NCBI RefSeq assembly: GCF_016446285.1
Contig: NZ_CP054140.1
Location: 2,089,501-2,153,500, forward strand
DNA from: Desulfobulbus oligotrophicus
GTDB lineage: Bacteria; Desulfobacterota; Desulfobulbia; Desulfobulbales; Desulfobulbaceae
DNA length: 64,000 nucleotides
Reading direction: 5' to 3'
The position numbers and the translations under genes were made by a program. Positions 53,815 through 63,082 of this stretch are shown here, piece after piece; position 1 is the stretch's first letter; each line of letters begins with the position of its first letter. Under the pieces are notes generated by a model. It did no database searches and was not told the DNA's origin. It saw nothing but the letters and a program-made list of their open reading frames with translations.

Positions 53815-54318
53815 ATGAGCAAATATTTTGTCACTCAAAACGTGGCCGATTGTATTGGTTGCCGGGCTTGCGAGGTCCATTGCAAAGATAAGAACAACGT
53901 CCTTCCCGGGGTCTTTTACTGTCGCATTCTCGAGGTCAAACCCGAAGCCGGCGGAAAACCCGGTTCGGATTTTGTCTACCTGTCATGTTTCCATTGCGAA
54001 AAACCCTGGTGTGTGGATGTCTGTCCCACCGGTGCCATGCGGCGACGGCCGGAAGACGGTATTGTGTATGTTGAGCAGAGTGCCTGTGTGGGGTGCAAGG
54101 TGTGCATTACCGCCTGTCCCTGGACCGTGCCGCAGTGGAATCCGGAGACCGGCAAGGTGGAAAAATGTGATCTGTGCAAAGATCGTATCGATCAGGGCCT
54201 GGAGCCTGCCTGCATCACTAAATGCACCACCGGCTGCCTGAGCTTTACCTTTCCGAACAAGGCTTCACAGGAAGCCAGACAGAGTTTTGCCGAACAGCTG
54301 CTTAAACGTCGACGATGA
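53815..54318 (+). CDS. Four-cluster ferredoxin-like electron-transfer subunit (PhsB/PsrB/DmsB type)
   Basis: 167 residues with four Cys groups: CIGCRACEVHCKDKN, CFHCEKPWCVDVCP, CVGCKVCITACPW and KCDLCKDRI...ACITKC. It carries four [4Fe-4S] clusters and would take electrons to or from the Mo subunit. No NrfD-type membrane anchor follows. Instead its stop lies 15 bases before nuoA, which makes complex I the likely membrane partner (inference). Confidence 0.94.
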   Translation: MSKYFVTQNVADCIGCRACEVHCKDKNNVLPGVFYCRILEVKPEAGGKPGSDFVYLSCFHCEKPWCVDVCPTGAMRRRPEDGIVYVEQSACVGCKVCITACPWTVPQWNPETGKVEKCDLCKDRIDQGLEPACITKCTTGCLSFTFPNKASQEARQSFAEQLLKRRR

Positions 54319-54332
54319 TGGAGGTGTACACC

Positions 54333-54701
54333 ATGAATGCGCTACCTGCTGAGTATCTCGGTATACTGCTGCTGTTGATCTTTGGCGCGCTTTTCGGGGT
54401 GTTGACGTTGTTCGTCGGCCGGTTTTTTCGTTTGAGTCGTCCGTATCCGGAAAAGCTGATTGCCTATGAATCAGGTAACGAACCTACAGAGGCACCGAGG
54501 ATGCGGATTTCGGTGAAGTTTTACCTGGTTGCGATTCTCTTTGTGATTTTCGATGTTGAAGCCATCTACCTGTATCCCTGGGCGATAAGCTACGACCGTT
54601 TGGGGCTGTTTGCCCTGATCGAGATGCTGCTTTTTGTTGTGCTCATCTTTGCCGGTTATGTTTACGCATGGAAGAAGGGGGTTCTGCAATGGGAAAAATA
54701 A
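54333..54701 (+). CDS. nuoA: NADH-quinone oxidoreductase subunit A
   Basis: 122 residues with three transmembrane helices and the conserved loop [16 protein letters not shown] (in place of the usual ...YECG) and [23 protein letters not shown]. Start chosen at ATG 54333, which has GGAGG eight bases upstream. The usual Cys of the YECG loop is Ser here. Overlaps nuoB. Confidence 0.95.
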   Translation: MNALPAEYLGILLLLIFGALFGVLTLFVGRFFRLSRPYPEKLIAYESGNEPTEAPRMRISVKFYLVAILFVIFDVEAIYLYPWAISYDRLGLFALIEMLLFVVLIFAGYVYAWKKGVLQWEK

Positions 54702-55210
54702 CCGAACCGGACATGGTCAAACTGGAAGAGGGGGTCCGTTACATCCCGGGCGCGAATGCGCTTCTTGGTCCGCTCAACAAGCTGGTCAACTGGGGACGTG
54801 CCGGTTCCATCTGGCCGGTGACATTCGGTCTGGCCTGCTGTGCAATAGAGATGATGGATGCGGGTGCTTCGACCAATGATCTTGATCGATTCGGTATCTT
54901 GTTTCGCGCCAGTCCGCGTCAGGCTGACTGCATGGTGGTCGCCGGTACCTTAAGTAAAAAAATGGCACCGGCGCTGCGTCGCGTATACGATCAGATGCCT
55001 GAGCCCCGTTATGTCCTGGCCATGGGCAGCTGTGCCTGCAGCGGCGGGGTCTTTGATACCTATGCAGTGACCCAGGGGGTTGATCAGATTATACCTGTGG
55101 ATGTCTATGTACCGGGGTGTCCCCCGCGCCCTGAAGCCCTGATGGAAGGCTTTTTAAAACTGCAGGAAAAGATCCTTAAGGAGCAGTATCGATGGAGCCT
55201 ATGGCGATAG
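54689..55210 (+). CDS. nuoB: NADH-quinone oxidoreductase subunit B
   Basis: 173 residues. Ligands of the terminal cluster N2 are in [20 protein letters not shown] and [14 protein letters not shown] 54689 has an AAGGGGG-type site and overlaps the end of nuoA. Passes electrons to quinone together with NuoD. Confidence 0.97.
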   Translation: MGKITEPDMVKLEEGVRYIPGANALLGPLNKLVNWGRAGSIWPVTFGLACCAIEMMDAGASTNDLDRFGILFRASPRQADCMVVAGTLSKKMAPALRRVYDQMPEPRYVLAMGSCACSGGVFDTYAVTQGVDQIIPVDVYVPGCPPRPEALMEGFLKLQEKILKEQYRWSLWR

Positions 55211-55776
55211 CTGAGCGGTTACGCTCCGAGTTTCCTGAAGAAGTGTTGCAAATCTACACGTATCAAGGCCAGACGGCGGTGGTGGTCCGGCCGGAGCGTA
55301 TTGTGGCCATGCTTCGCTGGCTGCGGGAGACGGATGATCTGCGCATGAACCATCTGCGATCTCTGTGCGGAGTGGACAACGCACGGCGTAAAGATCCCGG
55401 CCTCTCCCGGTTTGAGGTGGTCTACAATCTCTACTCCATACCACTTCGCCACGAAATCCGTCTTCGGGCCGAGGTGGGTGACGAGGATCCGGCCATTGAC
55501 TCGGTTGTGGAGCTCTGGTCCGGCGCAAACTGGCTGGAACGGGAAACATACGATCTTCTGGGGATAGAGTTTGTCAACCATCCTGACTTGCGACGTGTCC
55601 TGCTGCCGGAGGACTGGGAGGGGTACCCGCTGCGAAAGGAGTACCCGCTCAAGGGTGAGGCGGAGTGGGCCGGTATGACAGAGTTACTGGACAAGATAAA
55701 AGAACTCGATCAGTACGGTTTTAAGCCGGACGGGCACGACCGGAATCGCTCTGATCTGAGCAAGGAGGCTAAATGA
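55192..55776 (+). CDS. nuoC: NADH-quinone oxidoreductase subunit C
   Basis: 194 residues of the 30 kDa subunit family. [21 protein letters not shown] and [20 protein letters not shown] (shortened) are the signature. Not fused to NuoD. Overlaps nuoB (18 bases) and nuoD (4 bases). Confidence 0.97.
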   Translation: MEPMAIAERLRSEFPEEVLQIYTYQGQTAVVVRPERIVAMLRWLRETDDLRMNHLRSLCGVDNARRKDPGLSRFEVVYNLYSIPLRHEIRLRAEVGDEDPAIDSVVELWSGANWLERETYDLLGIEFVNHPDLRRVLLPEDWEGYPLRKEYPLKGEAEWAGMTELLDKIKELDQYGFKPDGHDRNRSDLSKEAK

Positions 55777-56999
55777 CCCGACCGATCAGACAGCATCTTG
55801 AGGTACCGGTAGCAGACGGTGACGGCGAACGATATTCCTTGCGTATGGGGCCGCAGCACCCGGCAACCCACGGCGTGCTTCGGGTCGACCTGGAGTTGGA
55901 CGGTGAAACCATTGTTGAATGTACGCCCCAGGTCGGCTACCTGCATCGCGGTTTTGAAAAGTTGGCAGAGAGTAAAACCTACGCGCAGGGCCTGATACTC
56001 ACCGATCGACTGGACTATATCGCAGCCATGGCCAACAATGTCGGCTACTGTGTTGCTGTGGAACGGTTACTCGGCATACCGGTGCCCATGCGAGCCAAGT
56101 ATATCCGCACCATTGTCGGTGAGATGTCGCGTCTGTGTTCGCACCTGCTGTGGCTTGCAACCCATGCCCTGGACATTGGGGCAATGACGGTCTTTTTGTA
56201 CTGTTTCCGTGAGCGTGAAATCCTTCTTGATCTCTTTGAAGAACTGTGCGGAGCCCGTCTGACCTTTTCCTACCCGAGAATCGGTGGCGTTCGTCAGGAT
56301 GTGACCGGTTGGTTCATCGATGAACTCCAGCGGTTTGTTGATATCTTCCCCTCCAGGATCGAAGAGTACGAAACCCTCATCGATACCAATCGCATCTGGC
56401 TGAAAAGAACTGTCGGTATCGGCAAAATCACCGGGGAAGAGGCTCTTGATCTTGGCCTGACCGGTGCCTGTCTTCGCGGCTCCGGCATTAATTATGATAT
56501 CCGCAAACATCAGCCGTACGATGCCTACGATCAGGTTGAGTTTGCCGTGCCCCTGGGCAGCGAGGGTGATGTCTATGCCCGGTATCGATGCCGAATGGAG
56601 GAGATGCATCAGTCCATTCGTATTATCCAGCAGTGCATCGATCAACTGCCTCCCGGGCCGATTGTGTCTCCGGAAGCACCGGAACTGGTTATGCCCAACA
56701 AGGCAAAGGCAACGATTCAGGCGGGACGCAGCGAGTACGGTACCAGTCTGATCCGTTTGATTCGAGAACGGGACATCTTCCTGAACGGTGATGTGTATGT
56801 TGCCACCGAAGTCCCCAAGGGTGAACTCGGTTTCTATTTTATCTCTGATGGCAACAACCGCCCATATCGCATGCATATCCGTTCTCCATCGTTTATCCAT
56901 ATCGGGGCACTGTCGCAGATAGCCCGGGGAGAGTTGATTGCCGACCTCATCGCCAATATCGGCAGCCTCGACGTTGTTCTGGGCGAATCCGACCGGTAG
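55773..56999 (+). CDS. nuoD: NADH-quinone oxidoreductase subunit D
   Basis: 408 residues of the 49 kDa subunit. MGPQHPATHGVLRVDLELDG near the N-terminus, CTPQVGYLHRGFEKLAE and the quinone-site region are intact. The Cys ligands of the hydrogenase ancestor are absent, as normal for complex I. Confidence 0.97.
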   Translation: MTRPIRQHLEVPVADGDGERYSLRMGPQHPATHGVLRVDLELDGETIVECTPQVGYLHRGFEKLAESKTYAQGLILTDRLDYIAAMANNVGYCVAVERLLGIPVPMRAKYIRTIVGEMSRLCSHLLWLATHALDIGAMTVFLYCFREREILLDLFEELCGARLTFSYPRIGGVRQDVTGWFIDELQRFVDIFPSRIEEYETLIDTNRIWLKRTVGIGKITGEEALDLGLTGACLRGSGINYDIRKHQPYDAYDQVEFAVPLGSEGDVYARYRCRMEEMHQSIRIIQQCIDQLPPGPIVSPEAPELVMPNKAKATIQAGRSEYGTSLIRLIRERDIFLNGDVYVATEVPKGELGFYFISDGNNRPYRMHIRSPSFIHIGALSQIARGELIADLIANIGSLDVVLGESDR

Positions 57000-57039
57000 G
57001 GTGCGGCTGTAACCGAATAGAAATCAACCGAGGCGTTGT

Positions 57040-58008
57040 ATGAATATTATCTGGATGCTCGTGTGGATCATCGTTCTCTTTTGCGTCGTCATGCTGCATG
57101 TGGCCTATGCGACCTACTTTGAACGCAAGATCATAGGTCGTATGCAGGTTCGCATGGGGCCGATGCGTGTTGGCTGGTATGGACTGCTTCAACCCATAGC
57201 CGACGGTGTTAAGAGTTTTTTTAAGGAAGACATTGTTCCTGAGCGCGCCGATAAACCGGTGTTTCTTGCTGCTCCGATTATCTGCCTGGTCGCGATGATG
57301 ACCTCCCTGGCCGTCCTGCCCTTTGCCAAGGGCTGGGTGTTGGCTGATATCGATATCGGCCTCCTGTTTGTCTTTGCCATGAGCGCACTTGCCAGTTACG
57401 GCGTGGTTCTGGCCGGGTGGTCTTCCAACTCCAAATACAGTTTTCTCGGCGGTCTTCGCTCGATGGCTCAGGTGATCAGCTATGAGATCGCCATGGGCAT
57501 GAGCCTGGTCGGAGTGATGCTGATGGCAGGATCGCTGAATTTAAGCGAGATTGTGGAAGCACAGGGCGATTCGTTTCTTGGCATGTATCTTATGCCGCAG
57601 TGTATTGGTTTTTTTGTTTTTTTCATCTCCATGCTGGCAGAGACAAACAGGGTGCCGTTTGACCTGCCGGAGGCGGAAACTGAACTGGTATCCGGCTACA
57701 GCACTGAATACAGCGGCATGCGGTATGCTATCTTTTTCATGGCTGAGTACATCGGTATGATGGTGATGGCATCCATCGGCACAATTTGTTTTCTCGGCGG
57801 CTGGAACGGGCCGTTCCCGGTACCGTTTTTCCCGCCGCTGTGGTTCGTGCTCAAGGTGTACCTGTTCATGTTCATCTTTATCTGGATCAGGGCCACCTTG
57901 CCGCGGTATCGCTATGACCAGTTAATGGGATTGGGGTGGAAGCTCCTTATCCCGGTGGCGCTGGCTAACATCGTTCTTACCGCCTGTGTGAAGGCGGTTA
58001 TCGGTTAA
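57040..58008 (+). CDS. nuoH: NADH-quinone oxidoreductase subunit H
   Basis: 322 residues, about eight transmembrane helices. ERKIIGRMQVRMGPMRVG and the quinone-channel loop MLAETNRVPFDLPEAETELV (shortened) are conserved. Follows nuoD directly, because nuoE, nuoF and nuoG are missing between D and H. Confidence 0.97.
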   Translation: MNIIWMLVWIIVLFCVVMLHVAYATYFERKIIGRMQVRMGPMRVGWYGLLQPIADGVKSFFKEDIVPERADKPVFLAAPIICLVAMMTSLAVLPFAKGWVLADIDIGLLFVFAMSALASYGVVLAGWSSNSKYSFLGGLRSMAQVISYEIAMGMSLVGVMLMAGSLNLSEIVEAQGDSFLGMYLMPQCIGFFVFFISMLAETNRVPFDLPEAETELVSGYSTEYSGMRYAIFFMAEYIGMMVMASIGTICFLGGWNGPFPVPFFPPLWFVLKVYLFMFIFIWIRATLPRYRYDQLMGLGWKLLIPVALANIVLTACVKAVIG

Positions 58009-58027
58009 AGCAGGGCAGGTACAGACT

Positions 58028-58684
58028 ATGCAAATTCAATATAAACCGCCGCGGGGCCTGCTGGCGACCTTATTCCAGGCCGAAATTGTGCAGGGTATGG
58101 CCCTCACGTTGAAGCGGCTTTTTTCCAAACCGATCACCCGTCAGTATCCCGATGAAAAACCTGATATCCGCGTTGGATTCAGAGGGCAGCACGCTTTGGT
58201 CCGCGACCCTGAAACCGGTGACACCAAGTGCATCGGGTGCATGCGCTGCGCCATCTCCTGCCCGTCACGTTGCATACGCATCCGCTCCCATAAGGACAAG
58301 GAACCCGGCAGCCGCCGGGTCATCGACTGTTACCGGATCGAAGCACTGCGCTGCGTTTACTGCGGTTTTTGCGAAGAGGTGTGTCCGGTCAATGCCCTTG
58401 TTCTTACTGAAGTCTTTGAATACTCGTCTTATGATCGCCCCTCTCTGTACTTCACCAAGGAACAGCTGCTGGGCAACTGGGACAGATTCGTTGCGCAGTT
58501 GAAAGTACCGGTTGATGAGTACGTCAATCCGTACTGGCGGCCGCGGGGCGTGTCCGAAGCCGGACTGCCTGCAGGGAAACGGAAGAAGGTATCACCTGAA
58601 TGGAGCGGTGAACAACAGGTGGTCGGCAGAAAATGGCGTCAGCAGCAAAGCCGTCGGAACACTTCTGAACAAGAGGGCTCGTGA
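58028..58684 (+). CDS. nuoI: NADH-quinone oxidoreductase subunit I
   Basis: 218 residues with the two [4Fe-4S] motifs CIGCMRCAISCPSRC and CVYCGFCEEVCPVNA (clusters N6a/N6b). The C-terminal tail is about 50 residues of basic, polar sequence, longer than many NuoI. Links the electron input to NuoB. Overlaps nuoJ. Confidence 0.97.
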   Translation: MQIQYKPPRGLLATLFQAEIVQGMALTLKRLFSKPITRQYPDEKPDIRVGFRGQHALVRDPETGDTKCIGCMRCAISCPSRCIRIRSHKDKEPGSRRVIDCYRIEALRCVYCGFCEEVCPVNALVLTEVFEYSSYDRPSLYFTKEQLLGNWDRFVAQLKVPVDEYVNPYWRPRGVSEAGLPAGKRKKVSPEWSGEQQVVGRKWRQQQSRRNTSEQEGS

Positions 58685-59271
58685 TGTTCATCCAGATCTT
58701 TTTCATCTACTGTGCACTGATGATCATAGCCAGCAGTATCCTGGCCGTCAGCTTACGCAACCCGATCCATTGCGTGCTCATGGTCCTTATTCTCTTCTTT
58801 CACATGGCTGGTCTTTACCTGACGTTGAACGCCGAGTTTCTGGCTGCAGTACAGATCATCGTTTATGCCGGAGCGATCCTGGTCCTGTACCTGTTTGTCC
58901 TGTTTTTAGTCAGTCTGCGTGACGAAATCCGTTTAGTTCCCTTTATTGCCAACGCGTGGGTCGGCAGAGCCGTGGCGGTCGGTCTGGCCGGTGTTCTGCT
59001 GTATGCTGTTCTTCCCGCCTTCATCCTGGGTGAAAAAGGAAAGTGGCCTGTTGAAGCTGTCAGGGAAGTCACCCATACCAAAGTCATCGGTCAGGAGCTG
59101 TACACAACCTATCTTCTGCCCTTTGAAATTGCCGGTCTGATTTTACTGGTGGCACTGCTTGGCGGTTTGGTCCTGGCGCGGCGGGAGAGAGGAGAAGGGG
59201 ACAATGAAGTACAGACGGCCGAAGAACCACCTTCGGAAAACGCTTCCATTCATGGGGAGGTGTCCAGATGA
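58681..59271 (+). CDS. nuoJ: NADH-quinone oxidoreductase subunit J
   Basis: 196 residues with about five helices and the conserved stretch LNAEFLAAVQIIVYAGAILV. Start either GTG 58681 or ATG 58684, overlapping the nuoI stop. A hydrophilic C-terminal tail of about 25 residues follows the last helix. Confidence 0.95.
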   Translation: MMFIQIFFIYCALMIIASSILAVSLRNPIHCVLMVLILFFHMAGLYLTLNAEFLAAVQIIVYAGAILVLYLFVLFLVSLRDEIRLVPFIANAWVGRAVAVGLAGVLLYAVLPAFILGEKGKWPVEAVREVTHTKVIGQELYTTYLLPFEIAGLILLVALLGGLVLARRERGEGDNEVQTAEEPPSENASIHGEVSR

Positions 59272-59570
59272 TTCCACTTTCCTGGTATATGGCTCTTGCT
59301 GTGATGTTATTCTGCGTTGGTGTGTGCGGTTTTCTCACGCGCCGCAACGTCATCATCATGTTGCTTTCTCTTGAGCTGATGTTAAACGGAGTCAACCTTA
59401 ACCTGGTTGCCTTAAGCTATTATCTCGACAGTGTGCGCGGTCAGATCTTCACCTTTTTCATTATCACGGTGGCTGCGGCTGAGGCCGCCATCGGGCTGGG
59501 TATCGCTGTTACCCTGTATCGAAGCCGACGCAGCGTTCACGTCGATACCATCAACCAACTCAAAGGGTAA
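59268..59570 (+). CDS. nuoK: NADH-quinone oxidoreductase subunit K
   Basis: 100 residues, three helices with the two buried glutamates in LLSLELMLNGVNL and TVAAAEAAIGLGI. Overlaps nuoJ by four bases. Confidence 0.97.
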   Translation: MIPLSWYMALAVMLFCVGVCGFLTRRNVIIMLLSLELMLNGVNLNLVALSYYLDSVRGQIFTFFIITVAAAEAAIGLGIAVTLYRSRRSVHVDTINQLKG

Positions 59571-59575
59571 TCTAC

Positions 59576-61498
59576 ATGCCGGCCTCTCTGCTTGCCATTC
59601 CGCTGTTGCCGCTCGTCTCCTTTGCCCTCACTCTGTTGCTGGGCAAACGGTGGGGGACCAGAGCGCACTGGTTGCCGATTATTACGGTTTTATTGTCCTT
59701 CTTCTGTGCAGTAGCCGCCTTTTTTCGGGTTCGGTCCGGGATCATCATCAACGAGGATATCTATACCTGGATTCACTCCGGAGATCTGAGGGTTTCAGTC
59801 GGGTTCCTGGTTGATCAGCTGACAGCGGTGATGCTGATCGTTGTGACCAGTATCAGCTCGCTCGTTCACATCTATTCCGTCGGCTATATGAAGGGAGAGG
59901 AGGGGTACTATCGATTTTTCGCTTATCTGAGCCTCTTTACCTTTTCCATGCTGATGCTGGTACTTGGGAACAACTTTCTGCAGCTGTTCTTTGGTTGGGA
60001 AGCAGTGGGGTTGTCTTCCTACCTGTTAATTGGTTTTTACTACAACAAGCAGTCCGCAGCCGATGCCGGAAAAAAGGCGTTTATTGTCAACCGATTTGGT
60101 GATTTCGGCTTTCTCATCGGTCTGTTTCTCATCTTTACCCACTTCGGCAGTCTGCATTACCAGGATGTGTTCAGTCAGGCTGACTCTCTGGCCGGCCAGA
60201 CCCTTTCCTTCTTCGGTAACCCCATCAACCTGGCAACGGTTATCGCTCTTTTGCTGTTTTGCGGAGCCATCGGTAAATCAGCGCAGATTCCGCTGCATGT
60301 CTGGCTCCCCGATGCCATGGAAGGGCCGACACCGGTCAGTGCCCTGATTCACGCGGCCACCATGGTGACCGCCGGTGTCTTCCTGGTGGCACGATGCAAC
60401 CCGATCTTTGCGCTGTCCTCTTTTGCGCTCAACCTGATCACCGTACTCGGCGCTGTAACCGCGCTCTTTGCCGCTACCATCGCCCTTGTGCAAACCGATA
60501 TCAAGAGGGTGGTGGCCTACTCCACGGTCAGCCAGCTGGCGTACATGTTCATCGGCTGCGGGGTGGGCGCGTACTCTGCCGGTATCTTTCACCTCTTCAC
60601 CCATGCCTACTTCAAGGCCCTGCTCTTTCTGGGGTGCGGGTCCATTATTCTCGGCATGCATCATGAGCAGGATCTCCGCTTCATGGGCGGCCTGAAAAAG
60701 AGGATGCCGATCACCTACTGGACCTTTCTCCTGGCTTCACTGTCAATTGCCGGTATGCCCGGATTGGCCGGGTTTTTCAGCAAAGATGAGATCCTGCTCA
60801 TGGCCTTCAATACGGAGCTCTCAGCAGGTAAATTTGCCTGGGCTATAGGGACACTGGTGGCATTCATGACCGCTTTTTATTCCTTCCGCCTGTTTTTCCT
60901 TGTCTTTCATGGCGAGTTTCGGGGCAGCGAGAAACAGTGGCATCATCTGCAGGAGTCACCGGCAGTGGTGACTCTGCCGCTGATCCTCCTGGCCATGGGT
61001 GCAGTTGGAGCCGGCTGGTTTGGAATTCCGGCGATCCTCGGCGGCAGTAATCACTGGGCGCATTTCCTTGAACCAGTGCTGGGGCATCCGGAGATGCATA
61101 TTTCCAGTCTTGCAGAGGCTCTGCTGGTTATCAGTTCGGTTGTTGCCGGAGCATGCGGTATCGGCCTTGCCTACTATATGTACCGCCTGCATCCCCATCT
61201 TCCGGCAACCATCGCACAACGCCTGCAACCGGTGTATCGGGTACTGCTCAACAAGTACTATGTTGATGAGCTCTACAATGCTGTTATCACAAAACAGACG
61301 CTGGCGTTCAGTCGTGGTGTTATCCTGCGGATCGTTGATCTGCTGTGCATTGAAGGCGTGGTGAACGGAGTTCCCCGAGCCATCGGCCTTTTTTCTGAAC
61401 GGCTGCGTCGGTTACAGGATGGTCAGGTTTCCCATTATCTGGCTTGGATGGGCGGCGGCGCTGTCGTGCTGGTCGTTGCTCTGTTGTTTGGTCTCTAA
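59576..61498 (+). CDS. nuoL: NADH-quinone oxidoreductase subunit L
   Basis: 640 residues. The antiporter-like core includes FFGWEAVGLSSYLLIGFYY, LHVWLPDAMEGPTPVSALIHAAT (shortened) and the proton-channel Lys/Glu residues. A C-terminal lateral helix is present (length in line with the family). A proton-pumping subunit at the distal arm. Confidence 0.97.
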   Translation: MPASLLAIPLLPLVSFALTLLLGKRWGTRAHWLPIITVLLSFFCAVAAFFRVRSGIIINEDIYTWIHSGDLRVSVGFLVDQLTAVMLIVVTSISSLVHIYSVGYMKGEEGYYRFFAYLSLFTFSMLMLVLGNNFLQLFFGWEAVGLSSYLLIGFYYNKQSAADAGKKAFIVNRFGDFGFLIGLFLIFTHFGSLHYQDVFSQADSLAGQTLSFFGNPINLATVIALLLFCGAIGKSAQIPLHVWLPDAMEGPTPVSALIHAATMVTAGVFLVARCNPIFALSSFALNLITVLGAVTALFAATIALVQTDIKRVVAYSTVSQLAYMFIGCGVGAYSAGIFHLFTHAYFKALLFLGCGSIILGMHHEQDLRFMGGLKKRMPITYWTFLLASLSIAGMPGLAGFFSKDEILLMAFNTELSAGKFAWAIGTLVAFMTAFYSFRLFFLVFHGEFRGSEKQWHHLQESPAVVTLPLILLAMGAVGAGWFGIPAILGGSNHWAHFLEPVLGHPEMHISSLAEALLVISSVVAGACGIGLAYYMYRLHPHLPATIAQRLQPVYRVLLNKYYVDELYNAVITKQTLAFSRGVILRIVDLLCIEGVVNGVPRAIGLFSERLRRLQDGQVSHYLAWMGGGAVVLVVALLFGL

Positions 61499-61528
61499 TT
61501 CGAACCTTTAGGAGCGGGAACGCCAACA

Positions 61529-63040
61529 ATGTCGATACCACTTCTTAGTACACTGATCTTTTTTCCAATTGTCGGCGGACTATCGTTGCTGGCTGTGCCC
61601 AGACAACAGACAAGTACGATCCGTCTTATGGCGCTGATTATCAGCCTTATCGAACTGGTGCTGACGATCCCGTTGATTGTGCTGTTTGATAAGAACACGC
61701 ATGCCATGCAGTTCAGGGAGCTGCATCCATGGATTTCGGCTCTGAACATCAACTACAGCCTGGGTATTGACGGGATCAGCATCCTCTTCCTCGTGCTGAC
61801 GGCGTTGATCATCGTGCTTTCGATTCTGGTGTCCTGGGAATCGATCAGCGAGAAGGTGCAGGAGTTCTTCATTGCCATGCTGCTCCTTGAAGGGGTCATG
61901 ATGGGAGTGTTCTGTGCCCTGGATTTTTTCCTCTTCTATGTGTTCTGGGAGACCATGCTCATTCCGATGTTTCTGATCATCGGCATCTGGGGCGGACCAA
62001 ACCGGATTTACGCCACGGTCAAGTTCTTCCTCTATACCCTGGTCGGCAGTCTGCTGATGCTGGTCGGCATCATCCTTCTCTACCAGAATGGCGGCCAGAC
62101 TTTTGATGTGCTGAAGTTAGCAGGACAACCGTACTCCCTGAAACTCCAGCTGCTGCTTTTCTGGGCGTTCTTTGCAGCCTTTGCCGTCAAGGTCCCGATG
62201 TGGCCGGTACACACATGGCTTCCGGATGCACATACCGAAGCCCCGACAGCTGGTTCGGTTATCCTCGCCGGTGTCCTTATCAAGATGGGAGCGTATGGTT
62301 TTCTTCGCTTTTCACTGCCCATCCTGCCCATGGCCAGCCAGAAGATGCTGATGCCCATGCTGATCTTATCCGTCATTGCCATCGTGTACGGGGCTGTTAT
62401 CTGCCTTGCGCAGACCGACCTTAAGCGGCTAATCGCCTACAGTTCGGTCAGCCACATGGGATTTGTGACCCTGGGGCTGTTTGCCCTGAATCAACGGGGG
62501 CTGGAGGGATCTATTCTCCAGATGATCAACCACGGTCTGGTGACCGGAGCACTCTTTCTTGCGGTTGGTATGATCTATGAACGAACCCACTCGCGGGAGA
62601 TCTCTGTATACGGCGGGTTGGCTTCGACCATGCCCGTTTTTGCAGGCTTTTTCATGCTCTTCACCCTGGCTGCAGTGGGCCTCCCCGGTACGAACGGATT
62701 TATCGGTGAATTTCTTATTCTTTTAGGCGGGTTTGAATGCCGGCCCTGGCTGGCGGTGGTGGCCTCTTCCGGACTTATTCTCGGTGCCTGGTACATGCTG
62801 TGGCTGTACCAGCGTGTTTTCTTTAATGAGGTCAAGGAATCGATGCAGGGATTGGCGCAACTCAATCTGCGTGAGATTATTATTTTAACACCGATGGTCA
62901 TCTTGATTCTGTGGATCGGGCTGTTTCCCAATGGGCTGCTCAGTTTTATGCATGTTTCGGTTGGTCACCTGCTTGAGCAGGTGCACGGCAGCGGTCTGGT
63001 GCAGTCGGCTGTCATCTCCGGCCTGACAATGCATCCCTGA
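61529..63040 (+). CDS. nuoM: NADH-quinone oxidoreductase subunit M
   Basis: 503 residues, Mrp-antiporter-like. FFLFYVFWETMLIPMFLIIG (shortened), HTWLPDAHTEAPTAGSVILAG and AYSSVSHMGFVTLGLF mark subunit M. 30 bases after nuoL with a GGAGCGGG-type site upstream. Confidence 0.97.
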   Translation: MSIPLLSTLIFFPIVGGLSLLAVPRQQTSTIRLMALIISLIELVLTIPLIVLFDKNTHAMQFRELHPWISALNINYSLGIDGISILFLVLTALIIVLSILVSWESISEKVQEFFIAMLLLEGVMMGVFCALDFFLFYVFWETMLIPMFLIIGIWGGPNRIYATVKFFLYTLVGSLLMLVGIILLYQNGGQTFDVLKLAGQPYSLKLQLLLFWAFFAAFAVKVPMWPVHTWLPDAHTEAPTAGSVILAGVLIKMGAYGFLRFSLPILPMASQKMLMPMLILSVIAIVYGAVICLAQTDLKRLIAYSSVSHMGFVTLGLFALNQRGLEGSILQMINHGLVTGALFLAVGMIYERTHSREISVYGGLASTMPVFAGFFMLFTLAAVGLPGTNGFIGEFLILLGGFECRPWLAVVASSGLILGAWYMLWLYQRVFFNEVKESMQGLAQLNLREIIILTPMVILILWIGLFPNGLLSFMHVSVGHLLEQVHGSGLVQSAVISGLTMHP

Positions 63041-63082
63041 AATATTAATGATGTGTACTGCGCATTCATGTAAGGAGCATTC